Position numbers and translations under genes: made by a program. This document shows, piece after piece, positions 18,840 to 26,259 of a stretch of 64,000 nucleotides of DNA; the first letter of the stretch is position 1, and each line of letters starts with the position of its first letter. Under the pieces are notes generated by a model that did no database searches, had not been told where the DNA came from, and saw only the letters and a program-made list of their open reading frames with translations. The stretch comes from Armatimonadota bacterium. Its GTDB lineage: Bacteria; Armatimonadota; UBA5829; DTJY01. Where the stretch lies: contig JARYMF010000004.1 in assembly GCA_029907255.1 (NCBI GenBank), forward strand, positions 124,001 through 188,000, given 5' to 3'.

Positions 18840-19691
18840 ATGGGACGAAAAACCATGAAAATTCTCATTATTTTTGGGATAGCGGCAATATGTGCATGGG
18901 TTCTTACAGGCTGCGGTGGGTCATCAAGCAGAAACGGGCATATTCAAATATCCTTGACGGATGCCCCATTCGATGCCGACCAGATTAACATTAGTATAAA
19001 GAGCATAGATGTACATAAGGCAGGCGGCAGCTGGACCAATGTTAAAACGTACGACATACCACTAAAAGTGAACCTTCTAGACTATGCTTTCGGTAATCCT
19101 CCGCTCCTGCTTGTGGATGCACCACTTTCAAGTGGCCATTATACTCAAATCCGTCTGATGCTCGATTCGGCTGAGATAGTCAAAGGAGCCGACAGGTATG
19201 ATGTTGATCTTCGAAATGTTGAGCAAACCGGCGTCAAGTGTGTTGGCGAGTTCACAGTTGAGCCCGGCCAGCTGTGTGCCATAATCCTCGACTTCAATGC
19301 CGGCAGGTCCTTTGTAAATAACCCACCTGGGAGCTCTAACTTCATGCTCATACCCAAGCTAACAATGTCGCCTTTGAACATTGCAACCAAAGTATTCGGC
19401 AAAGTTGAGGTGAAAGACCAAGGTGGCACACCCCAACCGATACCTGACGACGCCGTCATCAATGTCTACGCCGCTGGCCATATTGGTGAGGCAGAGTTCC
19501 TAATCTCCACTGCTGACATTGAACCCTCGGATGCCAATCCACTGATAGGATTATTCACAATCTCAGTCCTTCCGCAAGGAAACTATGATTTCCAAATCGT
19601 CTTCAATGGCACGGTTGTAAAAGAAATTACGGGCCAAGCAATCACACCACCCGAAATCGACCTCGGTACAATTCTTATAACGCTTCAGTAG
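18840..19691 (+). CDS. DUF4382 domain lipoprotein
   Basis: The 283-residue product has an N-terminal lipoprotein signal (FGIAAICAWVLTGCGG, cleavage before Cys). The mature N-terminal half matches DUF4382: HIQISLTDAPFDADQINISIKSIDVHK, then VNLLDYAFGNPPLLLVDAPLSSGHYTQIRL. A second beta-rich part (about 180-283) resembles a carboxypeptidase-regulatory or Ig-like fold. Function of the family is unknown; it is probably anchored in the envelope. The ribosome site GGAAGGA precedes ATG 18840; an ATG at 18855 is also possible. Confidence 0.85.
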   Translation: MGRKTMKILIIFGIAAICAWVLTGCGGSSSRNGHIQISLTDAPFDADQINISIKSIDVHKAGGSWTNVKTYDIPLKVNLLDYAFGNPPLLLVDAPLSSGHYTQIRLMLDSAEIVKGADRYDVDLRNVEQTGVKCVGEFTVEPGQLCAIILDFNAGRSFVNNPPGSSNFMLIPKLTMSPLNIATKVFGKVEVKDQGGTPQPIPDDAVINVYAAGHIGEAEFLISTADIEPSDANPLIGLFTISVLPQGNYDFQIVFNGTVVKEITGQAITPPEIDLGTILITLQ

Positions 19692-19702
19692 TTCCAACCG
19701 CA

Positions 19703-19729
19703 GGAGCGTTCGGCTAGGCTGAACGCTCC
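19703..19729 (+). terminator. Hairpin after the DUF4382 gene
   Basis: GGAGCGTTCGGC pairs with GCTGAACGCTCC around TAG, 12 bases after the stop codon. The stem is strong but only ACAACCCC follows, so termination without a T run is uncertain; it may instead protect the 3' end. Confidence 0.55.
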
Positions 19730-19865
19730 ACAACCCCTATATATTTAAGAAACCAGTATTTTTGCGAGTACTAACCGTCTCCAAACCCTCAGTTGGTTTT
19801 CCGATAATCCCAAATGAGTGCAAAGTAACGGCTGTGTCCGTTACCGTCTATCGAGGGAGGTTCTG

Positions 19866-20054
19866 ATGTCCGAGTGCCATTTCTGGTGGAGAGCCGGTGA
19901 GGTCCAATGGTGTGATATGACTGGCGAGTCCTGCAAATGTGGCGGCTGGGAAGAGAACTGCGATATGCGAAAGAAAAAGCGCTCAAAAGAAAAAGCCCGG
20001 CTAGTCGCAAAAGCCCATGCTTTGGCAGATGAAGATTTTTACGAAGATTATTAG
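19866..20054 (+). CDS. Small five-cysteine protein, function unknown
   Basis: The start is ATG 19866 with GGGAGG 5 bases upstream. The 62-residue product has cysteines at positions 4, 16, 23, 25 and 32, so all lie in its first half (CHFWWRAGEVQWC, CKCGGWEENC). A basic helix (MRKKKRSKEKARLVAKAHAL) and an acidic end (DEDFYEDY) follow. The cysteine spacing suggests a metal site or Fe-S cluster. There is no signal peptide. A GTAACGG/CCGTTAC hairpin (19825-19844) lies just upstream of the ribosome site and could be regulatory. Confidence 0.7.
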   Translation: MSECHFWWRAGEVQWCDMTGESCKCGGWEENCDMRKKKRSKEKARLVAKAHALADEDFYEDY

Positions 20055-20117
20055 GCAAAGTTTCTGAATTAACTTAAAGGTGACTCGCTTGCAATGTTGA
20101 CAATGTAAATCCCTTAT

Positions 20118-20158
20118 GCAAACGCCCACAGCTTCATGACAGAAGTGTGGGCGTTTGC
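20118..20158. terminator. Convergent (bidirectional) terminator
   Basis: GCAAACGCCCACA (20118-20130) pairs perfectly with TGTGGGCGTTTGC (20146-20158), with CTTC/GAAG continuing the stem inside. AATATTTT follows on the + strand. It lies between a + gene ending at 20054 and a - gene ending at 20183, so it can serve both. Confidence 0.8.
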
Positions 20159-20182
20159 CAATATTTTACTTATAGATTCCAA

Positions 20183-20830
20183 TCAAAGCAATTCTTCTAA
20201 TGAACCTAGACGTACATTCAAAGGAACTTCCTCTTTTCGACCCTTGAGATACCAAAGCCAATCCTCAATAATGCGAGCTATCTTTGGGCCATCGCACTTG
20301 CTTCCATCCAAAATATGGAGCATAAGGTCGAGCCTTACCTCGTCATGCGGCGGTATTGGCTTTTGAAAGAACTCATAGCCAATTATTATTCGTGCGCCAA
20401 GCCTTTCGTAAAATCGCAGGCGTTTAACTGGGTCCCCATAGATTGGATGTGGCGGCGTCGAAATCGGGTCAACCTCGAAGATCATGCTCGTGGCACCCTC
20501 TTGTGCAAGTAGTTCCAGAGTTCTCTGATAGAGACGAGAGCCCAAACCCAACCTTCTTGCTGAAGGTGCAACACACAAATACCAAAGGTAGCCGAGTCGA
20601 GCCTCTGGCGCAAATTGAAAAATACTTAAGCCAACGACTTCATCGTTGTCCAAAGCTACAATCATACGAGTGCGCCTTGGAACTTCTTCTTTCTCAAGCA
20701 AAGTGCGTAATTTGTCAAACGGGTGGCGTTCTGGTGGTGGAAACGATTCCTCGTAGAGCCATTCCACCTTCTCCATCAACTTGTCGAACCCTTCGGCTGA
20801 AGGAAAAACCTCTTTCAAAACTATCTTCAT
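20183..20830 (-). CDS. GNAT family N-acetyltransferase
   Basis: The 215-residue product has a GNAT core: MIVALDNDEVVGLSIFQFAP, then the beta4 strand LGYLWYLCVAPSARRLGLGSRLYQRTLELL, which contains the acetyl-CoA pyrophosphate loop (RRLGLGS). RLRFYERLGARIIIGYEF is the closing segment. It transfers an acyl group from CoA to an unknown amine. ATG 20830 is preferred over GTG 20836 because neither has a good ribosome site and ATG is the commoner start. It stands alone on the minus strand. Confidence 0.85.
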   Translation of the reverse strand: MKIVLKEVFPSAEGFDKLMEKVEWLYEESFPPPERHPFDKLRTLLEKEEVPRRTRMIVALDNDEVVGLSIFQFAPEARLGYLWYLCVAPSARRLGLGSRLYQRTLELLAQEGATSMIFEVDPISTPPHPIYGDPVKRLRFYERLGARIIIGYEFFQKPIPPHDEVRLDLMLHILDGSKCDGPKIARIIEDWLWYLKGRKEEVPLNVRLGSLEELL

Positions 20831-20836
20831 TTTCAC

Positions 20837-21319
20837 TACACCAAAAATCTATTATACGAACAAGTAGTTTCTTTCCTCCCAGAAGGTGACAGAACGCCTC
20901 CTGTGAAACCTTTGGAATTTCCCGGTCTGGTTAGAAGCTCAAGGATAACCGCTGAACCCAAAGCAAAAACCTCTTAACAAGACATTTTGGTGAAACTTAT
21001 CATTACTCTGGGTATTTACAATAAAAGGTCTCTTAGTAAAGTTGGCATAAAAACAATCATTGACATGGGAATGACTTTGCCAGATTTTTCGCAAGTATAA
21101 TTTTTACAGGTCAACCGCCTAATATTTTACTAAAGGAACTCCTTTCTAATCGGAGAAAATCTCAAAAACATGCATGGTATAAGAAATGCGGAAAATTTAG
21201 GTATTTTTACCTGTTGCCTGAAGCGTTTAGAAGTGCTAAATTGAATAAGAAGAATATTACTAATTTCAAACTTATCACCAACGAACAAAGCTCAAGTTCA
21301 GTGGAAGCTAAGCAAAGTA
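20837..21319. other. Long intergenic region, no gene seen
   Basis: About 480 bases separate the divergent GNAT gene and the promoter at 21320. The stretch is AT-rich in its second half, with a TTGACA (21060) and TATAAT (21096) that are 30 bases apart and so do not form a normal promoter. No tRNA, riboswitch or convincing short ORF was recognised. Confidence 0.5.
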
Positions 21320-21348
21320 TTGACAAAGCATAAGGGCAGTCGTATAAT
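21320..21348 (+). promoter_or_regulatory. Perfect-consensus sigma-70 promoter
   Basis: TTGACA (21320-21325) and TATAAT (21343-21348) lie 17 bases apart, an exact consensus match and the strongest promoter in the window. The leader to ATG 21372 is short and carries GGGAGG. Confidence 0.92.
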
Positions 21349-21371
21349 CTGCCAATGGGAGGCTGAGGCCA

Positions 21372-22028
21372 ATGAAAAAGTTTTTGATTTTAGCGCTAGC
21401 AATAATGACACTCGCGGTCCCTGCTACTGCTGGCATCACAACGTTCACCTCGCCAATAGAGGGGAGCCCAGATGCGATTTGGCCAGGATGGAACCTAATT
21501 GCCTTACCAGGAATCCCACTTAATCCAGACCCACCCTCAATCTTTGGAAGTATTCCCATCACTCCATCCAAACTCTATCGCTTTAATGCGGCTACGAAGT
21601 CTTTCATCCCCTACGACGAGTGGGCGCCATACGAATTCGGCGGCATGCTCTTAACCGACGGATACTGGCTGAATTCGGATACATCCTGCAGATTCTCTTA
21701 TGAAGGGCTAAATGACAATGAATCAATGGATATATGGGTTAGCCTGCCGAAGACAGGATGGACTTTGATGGGAAATCCTTTCAACCGTGAATTCACGTGG
21801 GCAGACGCAAAAGTCACAGACGGCAATATAACTGTAAGCCTTGAAACTGCAGGCCGCACACACGGATGGCTTTCAACTGTAGCGTGGTGGTGGGATGCAC
21901 AATCCCAGAGCCTAAGGACGCTCGGGCTTCCAGACGATTTCCCTGCGGCAGAAAGCATGGCTGCCTGGCATGGATATTGGGTCGAAAGCTTTGTAGACAA
22001 GATTGCTCTAATATTTGAGACCCCATAA
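21372..22028 (+). CDS. Secreted protein with repeated W-rich beta segments, function unknown
   Basis: The 218-residue product has a clear signal peptide (KKFLILALAIMTLAVPATAG). The mature part contains two related halves. One has WPGWNLIALPGIPLNP followed later by GGMLLTDGYWL; the other has KTGWTLMGNPFNREFTW followed by AAWHGYWVES. Each is a 'W-x-L/M...P' strand paired with a 'GYW' strand about 60-70 residues on. This suggests a duplicated beta-sandwich surface module, but I do not recognise a named family. A perfect-consensus promoter implies high expression, compatible with an abundant surface or extracellular protein. Confidence 0.7.
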   Translation: MKKFLILALAIMTLAVPATAGITTFTSPIEGSPDAIWPGWNLIALPGIPLNPDPPSIFGSIPITPSKLYRFNAATKSFIPYDEWAPYEFGGMLLTDGYWLNSDTSCRFSYEGLNDNESMDIWVSLPKTGWTLMGNPFNREFTWADAKVTDGNITVSLETAGRTHGWLSTVAWWWDAQSQSLRTLGLPDDFPAAESMAAWHGYWVESFVDKIALIFETP

Positions 22029-22096
22029 GCAGCAAACACCTAAGCCAATCCAAACTCTAACATTTCAGAGCAATCAGATTGAATTGGAAATTCACC

Positions 22097-22138
22097 GGCC
22101 GCCGATATGTTCGAGTCTTAATTGCATATCCGGCGGCC
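22097..22138. terminator. Convergent terminator hairpin
   Basis: GGCCGCCGATATG (22097-22109) pairs with CATATCCGGCGGCC (22125-22138) with a one-base bulge. CTTGCTTTTATTT lies just beyond on the + strand. It sits between the converging genes ending at 22028 (+) and 22148 (-). Confidence 0.7.
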
Positions 22139-22147
22139 AGCTTGCTT

Positions 22148-23059
22148 TTATTTCTCCGAGCCACTACCTGCCGTTGTGAGATGGGCAACACGAGCATTCA
22201 GCGCATCTGCCGCGCCTGGATTGTTTAGGATTCCCACCAACATGTCAAACAATTGCATGCGGACTTCCAGCTTTGGCCTGAGGTACGAGCATACATTGTT
22301 AATTGCTATCTGCCTAAGCTTAGAATCTGCAAACCGTATTTTAGTCAACAGCTGGCTAATTTCGGTCTCCATCTGCTTGACATCGGTTTCCTTCTGCTTC
22401 TCAAGCTCTTTGCGCGCGTTTTCACGCTCCTCGCTAGTCAAACCTTCTAGCTTTTCCTTCTCCGCTTTGTCCCATTCAACCTTTTTATCCACCTTGCCGA
22501 TTTCAACTAACTCAGCGGTCAACTCCGATAGCTTCTGAGGCCACTTATCCTCAGGAGTAGATCGAACTTCCGCAACGATTTCAGCCGCCCTCTTTTGAGC
22601 CTCCGGGCTTCTTGTAAGAATGCGTATTTGCTTCTCGGTCATCAATTGGTTCACAGCACCAGCTGCGGACATAAGCTCCTTTTGATAACTCATCCTAAGC
22701 TCTTGAAGTTCCTTTAGCTTTGCTTCGGCAACACTCGAGACCGACGAAGGCACAGGTTGGCCTGCTGCAAGCTTGTCTCTCATTTGGCGAAGAGGTTCTT
22801 TGATTGAGGCGAGAATTTCATCCTCGCGCTTCTGAAGCTCCTCTCGCTTCTGCTTAAGCGCCGTAGCTTTCGAGGCAAGCACCTTGATTTGATTCTCATC
22901 CAACTGCAAATCTACAACCATCTGAAGCACATCCACCTGCTGTCCAAGCTGACGAGGACTCAGCTCTGGCGATGCCTCCTCGGCGCAGAATGATATTACT
23001 GACAATGAAGCCAAAATTAATGCCGTCAGAACGATTAAGCTGACTCGAACAAAGCGCAT
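22148..23059 (-). CDS. Secreted coiled-coil protein, function unknown
   Basis: The 303-residue product has a signal peptide (VRVSLIVLTALILASLSVISFCAE). It then has long charged helices with heptad character: LKQKREELQKREDEILASI, EAKLKELQELRMSYQKELM, and an Arg/Glu/Lys-rich centre (ERENARKELEKQKETDVKQMETEI). It resembles periplasmic LTxxQ/Spy-like or generic coiled-coil proteins. QLGQQVDVLQMVVDLQLDENQIKVL near the mature N-terminus is suggestive of the LTxxQ type. No catalytic motif is visible. It is 34 bases downstream of the NSS small-subunit gene and could be co-transcribed. Confidence 0.6.
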   Translation of the reverse strand: MRFVRVSLIVLTALILASLSVISFCAEEASPELSPRQLGQQVDVLQMVVDLQLDENQIKVLASKATALKQKREELQKREDEILASIKEPLRQMRDKLAAGQPVPSSVSSVAEAKLKELQELRMSYQKELMSAAGAVNQLMTEKQIRILTRSPEAQKRAAEIVAEVRSTPEDKWPQKLSELTAELVEIGKVDKKVEWDKAEKEKLEGLTSEERENARKELEKQKETDVKQMETEISQLLTKIRFADSKLRQIAINNVCSYLRPKLEVRMQLFDMLVGILNNPGAADALNARVAHLTTAGSGSEK

Positions 23060-23093
23060 TATTATTCGCCACCTTCCAAGCTATATAAGAGGG

Positions 23094-23222
23094 CTACTCC
23101 AAAGGTGTTACATCTTCGCCTGCCGGTTTTTTTGAAGTCAGGATTTTAAAGATGCAATAGGCGCACAATACTGTAATAACTACCCATGATGTAATCATAA
23201 ACACCCAGCCAGCAGTAGTCAT
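23094..23222 (-). CDS. Small NSS transporter subunit (MetS-like), 42 residues
   Basis: A 42-residue frame starts at ATG 23222, one base after the transporter stop codon, with AGGA about 10 bases upstream. It consists of a single membrane segment (AGWVFMITSWVVITVLCAYC) and a short charged tail (KILTSKKPAGEDVTPLE). Tiny one-helix proteins of this kind are encoded directly after many bacterial neurotransmitter:sodium symporters (MetS of the MetPS methionine/alanine importer is the studied case). Position, spacing and sequence style fit that role. Confidence 0.8.
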   Translation of the reverse strand: MTTAGWVFMITSWVVITVLCAYCIFKILTSKKPAGEDVTPLE

Positions 23223-23223
23223 G

Positions 23224-24765
23224 TTAATCATTTCCTGATTCACCATTTACCACCTCTTCCCTTAAACGCTTGGAAAACCTGACAAGTATTATCATTGCAA
23301 CAATCAGTCCAAATACAAGCGCCCGTGCACCCCACTTCCAAGGGATTTGTTCCGGCGGGGTGCCGTTAAGGGTTATCACGTCAAATCCCTGCTGAATTAT
23401 GAACCCTACGAGCACTCCAATCAAGTACAAAGGGGTCACATACTTGAGGACATAGTAAAATATCCTCGGAACTCTTATGTCGGCTCCAGAGGTTATCTCC
23501 TCCCAACCCCTTTCCATTCCAAATATCCATGCGAATATGATTACTTCAATTGCAGCAAAAAGCACAATTCCAGCTGTCCCGGAAAGGAAATCAAGCTCGT
23601 CCAAGAATCCCTTTCCAAATATTACGAATTGACAAGCTATAAAAACTAGCACAAATAGACTGATACTCGACTTTTTTCTCGACCAGCCAAGCTCATCCTC
23701 AAGGAATGTCACCGCAGGTTGAGCCAAAGACACGGAGGACGTAATACCCGCGAAGAAAAGCAAGCCAAACCAAAGTGCCCCCAGCAACCCCCCTAATGGC
23801 AAATGTCCAAACACAATGGGCATTGACATAAAACCTAAGTCAAAGGCACCTGCCTTTGCTATCTCACTCATCGCAACGGGGCCGAAAAATGCAAATGCAA
23901 GGGGTATCGCAAGCGAGCCGCCGAGAACCACCTCTGCAAACTCATTTGTGGCAGTAGTCGCCAGACCACTTAATGCAATGTCGTCATTCTTCCTAACATA
24001 AGAAGCGTATGTTTGGATTACACCATATCCAAGGCTCAGCGTGAAGAATACTTGTCCAGCAGCCGCAAGCCATATCCTTAAGTCGCCAAGCTTTTCAAAT
24101 CTAGGATTCCACAAGAATGCCAAGCCGTTGATAACATTCCAATCCGGATGTTCAGGCGTTATTCCACGAAGAGTAAAAACTCTTATGACGAGAATGACTG
24201 CAAAGAGGAAAAGGATTGGCATGGCAATCTTCGCTAGCGCCTCGATACCTCGGGTGATTCCACGATAGATGACGACAAAATTAAGCAAAATTGTGATTAT
24301 AAAGAAAATATATGCGGTCGTATATCCGCCACCGCCAAGAAAATTGCCTAGAAATTGCGCCATTTTTTCACGCGTCTCAATTCCTGCATATGCGCCGGTA
24401 AGCGAAAAATAACTGTATGCTAATGTCCATGACTCAACGTAGGTATACCAAATAAGAACTGTAAGCGGAAAAGCAATTCCAAGAACACCTAAATATTTGG
24501 ATATGCGCCCGGGCCACAATAGCTTAAAAATGCCCGGAGTTGTCCCATGACCGCGAACTCCTCCAAACCGCCCCATTGCCCACTCTGCCCACATGAGAGG
24601 CACCGCTAATAGAATTAATGCGGCAAAATAAGGAATCATGAAGGCCCCACCGCCATTCCCAGCGGCTTGAACAGGGAACCTTAGAAAGTTGCCGAGCCCA
24701 ACAGCGCTCCCAGCCATTGCAAGCACTAATCCAATCCTGCTTGCCCAATGCTCTCTTTGGTTCAT
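23224..24765 (-). CDS. Neurotransmitter:sodium symporter (NSS/SNF) family transporter
   Basis: Start ATG 24765 is chosen because GAGGGAG lies 7 bases upstream; the frame is open further but without a ribosome site. The 513-residue protein has about 12 membrane segments. It has the SNF signature in TM1 (GLVLAMAGSAVGLGNFLRFP), which forms the sodium and substrate site, and GGGAFMIPYF just after. Late segments include SLAQPAVTFLEDELGWSRKKS. Bacterial members import amino acids with sodium. The following 42-residue frame is its probable small subunit. Substrate is unknown. Confidence 0.95.
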   Translation of the reverse strand: MNQREHWASRIGLVLAMAGSAVGLGNFLRFPVQAAGNGGGAFMIPYFAALILLAVPLMWAEWAMGRFGGVRGHGTTPGIFKLLWPGRISKYLGVLGIAFPLTVLIWYTYVESWTLAYSYFSLTGAYAGIETREKMAQFLGNFLGGGGYTTAYIFFIITILLNFVVIYRGITRGIEALAKIAMPILFLFAVILVIRVFTLRGITPEHPDWNVINGLAFLWNPRFEKLGDLRIWLAAAGQVFFTLSLGYGVIQTYASYVRKNDDIALSGLATTATNEFAEVVLGGSLAIPLAFAFFGPVAMSEIAKAGAFDLGFMSMPIVFGHLPLGGLLGALWFGLLFFAGITSSVSLAQPAVTFLEDELGWSRKKSSISLFVLVFIACQFVIFGKGFLDELDFLSGTAGIVLFAAIEVIIFAWIFGMERGWEEITSGADIRVPRIFYYVLKYVTPLYLIGVLVGFIIQQGFDVITLNGTPPEQIPWKWGARALVFGLIVAMIILVRFSKRLREEVVNGESGND

Positions 24766-24965
24766 CGCAAACTCCCTCAAAAGACCGGAATTTTTATGAA
24801 AAAACAATGCTCAATTCGCGGAAATTATAGCATATTCGTTCTCTTTACTGCCACAGCCCGATAGATTAATTGCCGTCATACAGGTTTAGTAGTATAACTT
24901 ATTGAAATTGTTATTTAATCAACTCGTCGCTTTTTTGGATTGCAAATTAAAAAGGAGGCTTCTGA

Positions 24966-26249
24966 ATGAGAAACGTGAAGATAGTCCTGATTGGCGTCGG
25001 TAGCGCTTCCTTTGGACTCGGCGCTCTAAGCGATCTTGTAAATATACCATGTCTTAAAGGTAGCACCGTTTGTCTTGTTGACATAGACAGTGCCGCACTT
25101 GAGGCAATGGGTACCATCGCCCGAAAGATGAACGACCAGGCTGGTGCTGGCTTGAATATTGAGCAAACAACAGACCGCACAAGAGCACTGCCAGACGCAG
25201 ACTTTGTCGTCATCTCAATCGCGGTTCGACGGAATGAACTTTGGAAACTTGACTTCGAAATCCCGCTAAAATATGGGGTCAAGCAAGTGCTTGGAGAAAA
25301 TGGCGGCCCAGGTGGACTTTTCCATGCGATGCGAAATATACCAATAATTCTTGATATCTGCCATGATATTGAAAGGTTATGCCCGAACGCTCTTGTGTTT
25401 AACTTTACCAACCCCGTGCCCCGCATCTCAATGGCGGTAAACCGATATACCAACGTTTCATTCGTTGGCTTATGTCATGGAATTGCCGGCGAACTTTGGC
25501 GACTTTCCAAGGTTATGGAGGTTGACCAAGAAAACCTTGACGCAAAGGCGGCCGGATTGAACCATTTTACATGGATTCTGGACCTCCGCTTTAAGGACAC
25601 CGGGGAAGATGCATACCCACTTCTTCGCGAAAAGCTAAAGGACTACGATCCAAGCTTCCAACCGCTATCGAGGAAGATGTTCGACACTTTTGGCTATTAT
25701 CCATCACCTGGCGACGACCACATCGGCGAATACTTGCCATTCGCTTGGGAGTATTGTGGTCTAAAGGGTTTCGACTTCGCCAGCTCGGAAAAATACAAGG
25801 CAGACGTTAGTGAACGGATTTCGAGAATTTTGCGGGATGATGAACCCGTTACGCCTTTAATTGAACACCGCTCCGGCGAACGTGCGTTCAGCATTATCGA
25901 GGGGATTCTTACTAATAGCAACCACGTTGAACTTGCTGTGAATATCCCAAACGACGGCCTTATTTCAAACCTGCCGATGGATGCCATCGTTGAAGTACCA
26001 GCAGTCATAAGTGGCGCCGGCATCTCTGGAATCTCAGTTGGCGCTCTGCCGGCGGGGATAGCCGCCTTATGCAACACACAAATCGGGGTTCAGGAGCTGG
26101 TCGTAGACGCAGCAGTTACAGGCTCACGACAGATTGCTCTCCAAGCACTGCTTGCCGATCCGGTCGTAAATTCGGTTGACTCAGCGGAAAAAATCCTAGA
26201 CGAACTCCTTGCGCTAGAGGCGCCATATCTGCCGCAATTCCAAAAATAA
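24966..26249 (+). CDS. Glycoside hydrolase family 4 enzyme (NAD- and metal-dependent)
   Basis: The 427-residue product follows AAAGGAGG. GH4 enzymes use NAD+ and a divalent metal to cleave glycosides by oxidation at C3. A Rossmann start is visible (VKIVLIGVGSASFG; LVDIDSAAL). VLGENGGPGGLFHAMRNIP is a family block, FNFTNPVPRISMAVNR contributes to the substrate site, and VGLCHGIAGE holds the metal-binding Cys and His. HFTWILDLR matches the next block. It looks closest to alpha-galactosidase or alpha-glucuronidase-type members rather than 6-phospho-glycosidases, but this is not firm. It diverges from the NSS gene across a 200-base regulatory gap. Confidence 0.9.
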   Translation: MRNVKIVLIGVGSASFGLGALSDLVNIPCLKGSTVCLVDIDSAALEAMGTIARKMNDQAGAGLNIEQTTDRTRALPDADFVVISIAVRRNELWKLDFEIPLKYGVKQVLGENGGPGGLFHAMRNIPIILDICHDIERLCPNALVFNFTNPVPRISMAVNRYTNVSFVGLCHGIAGELWRLSKVMEVDQENLDAKAAGLNHFTWILDLRFKDTGEDAYPLLREKLKDYDPSFQPLSRKMFDTFGYYPSPGDDHIGEYLPFAWEYCGLKGFDFASSEKYKADVSERISRILRDDEPVTPLIEHRSGERAFSIIEGILTNSNHVELAVNIPNDGLISNLPMDAIVEVPAVISGAGISGISVGALPAGIAALCNTQIGVQELVVDAAVTGSRQIALQALLADPVVNSVDSAEKILDELLALEAPYLPQFQK

Positions 26250-26259
26250 GAAGGAATCA

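Noticed and set aside
21060-21101. TTGACA and TATAAT that look like a promoter
   Set aside because: They are 30 bases apart, outside the working range of sigma-70 spacing.
20837-21371. tRNA or structured RNA in the long gap
   Set aside because: No cloverleaf, T-loop signature or conserved aptamer motif could be found by eye.
22122-22538. Long + frame opposite the coiled-coil gene
   Set aside because: It is the mirror of the heptad-rich minus-strand gene, with no signal or ribosome site of its own.
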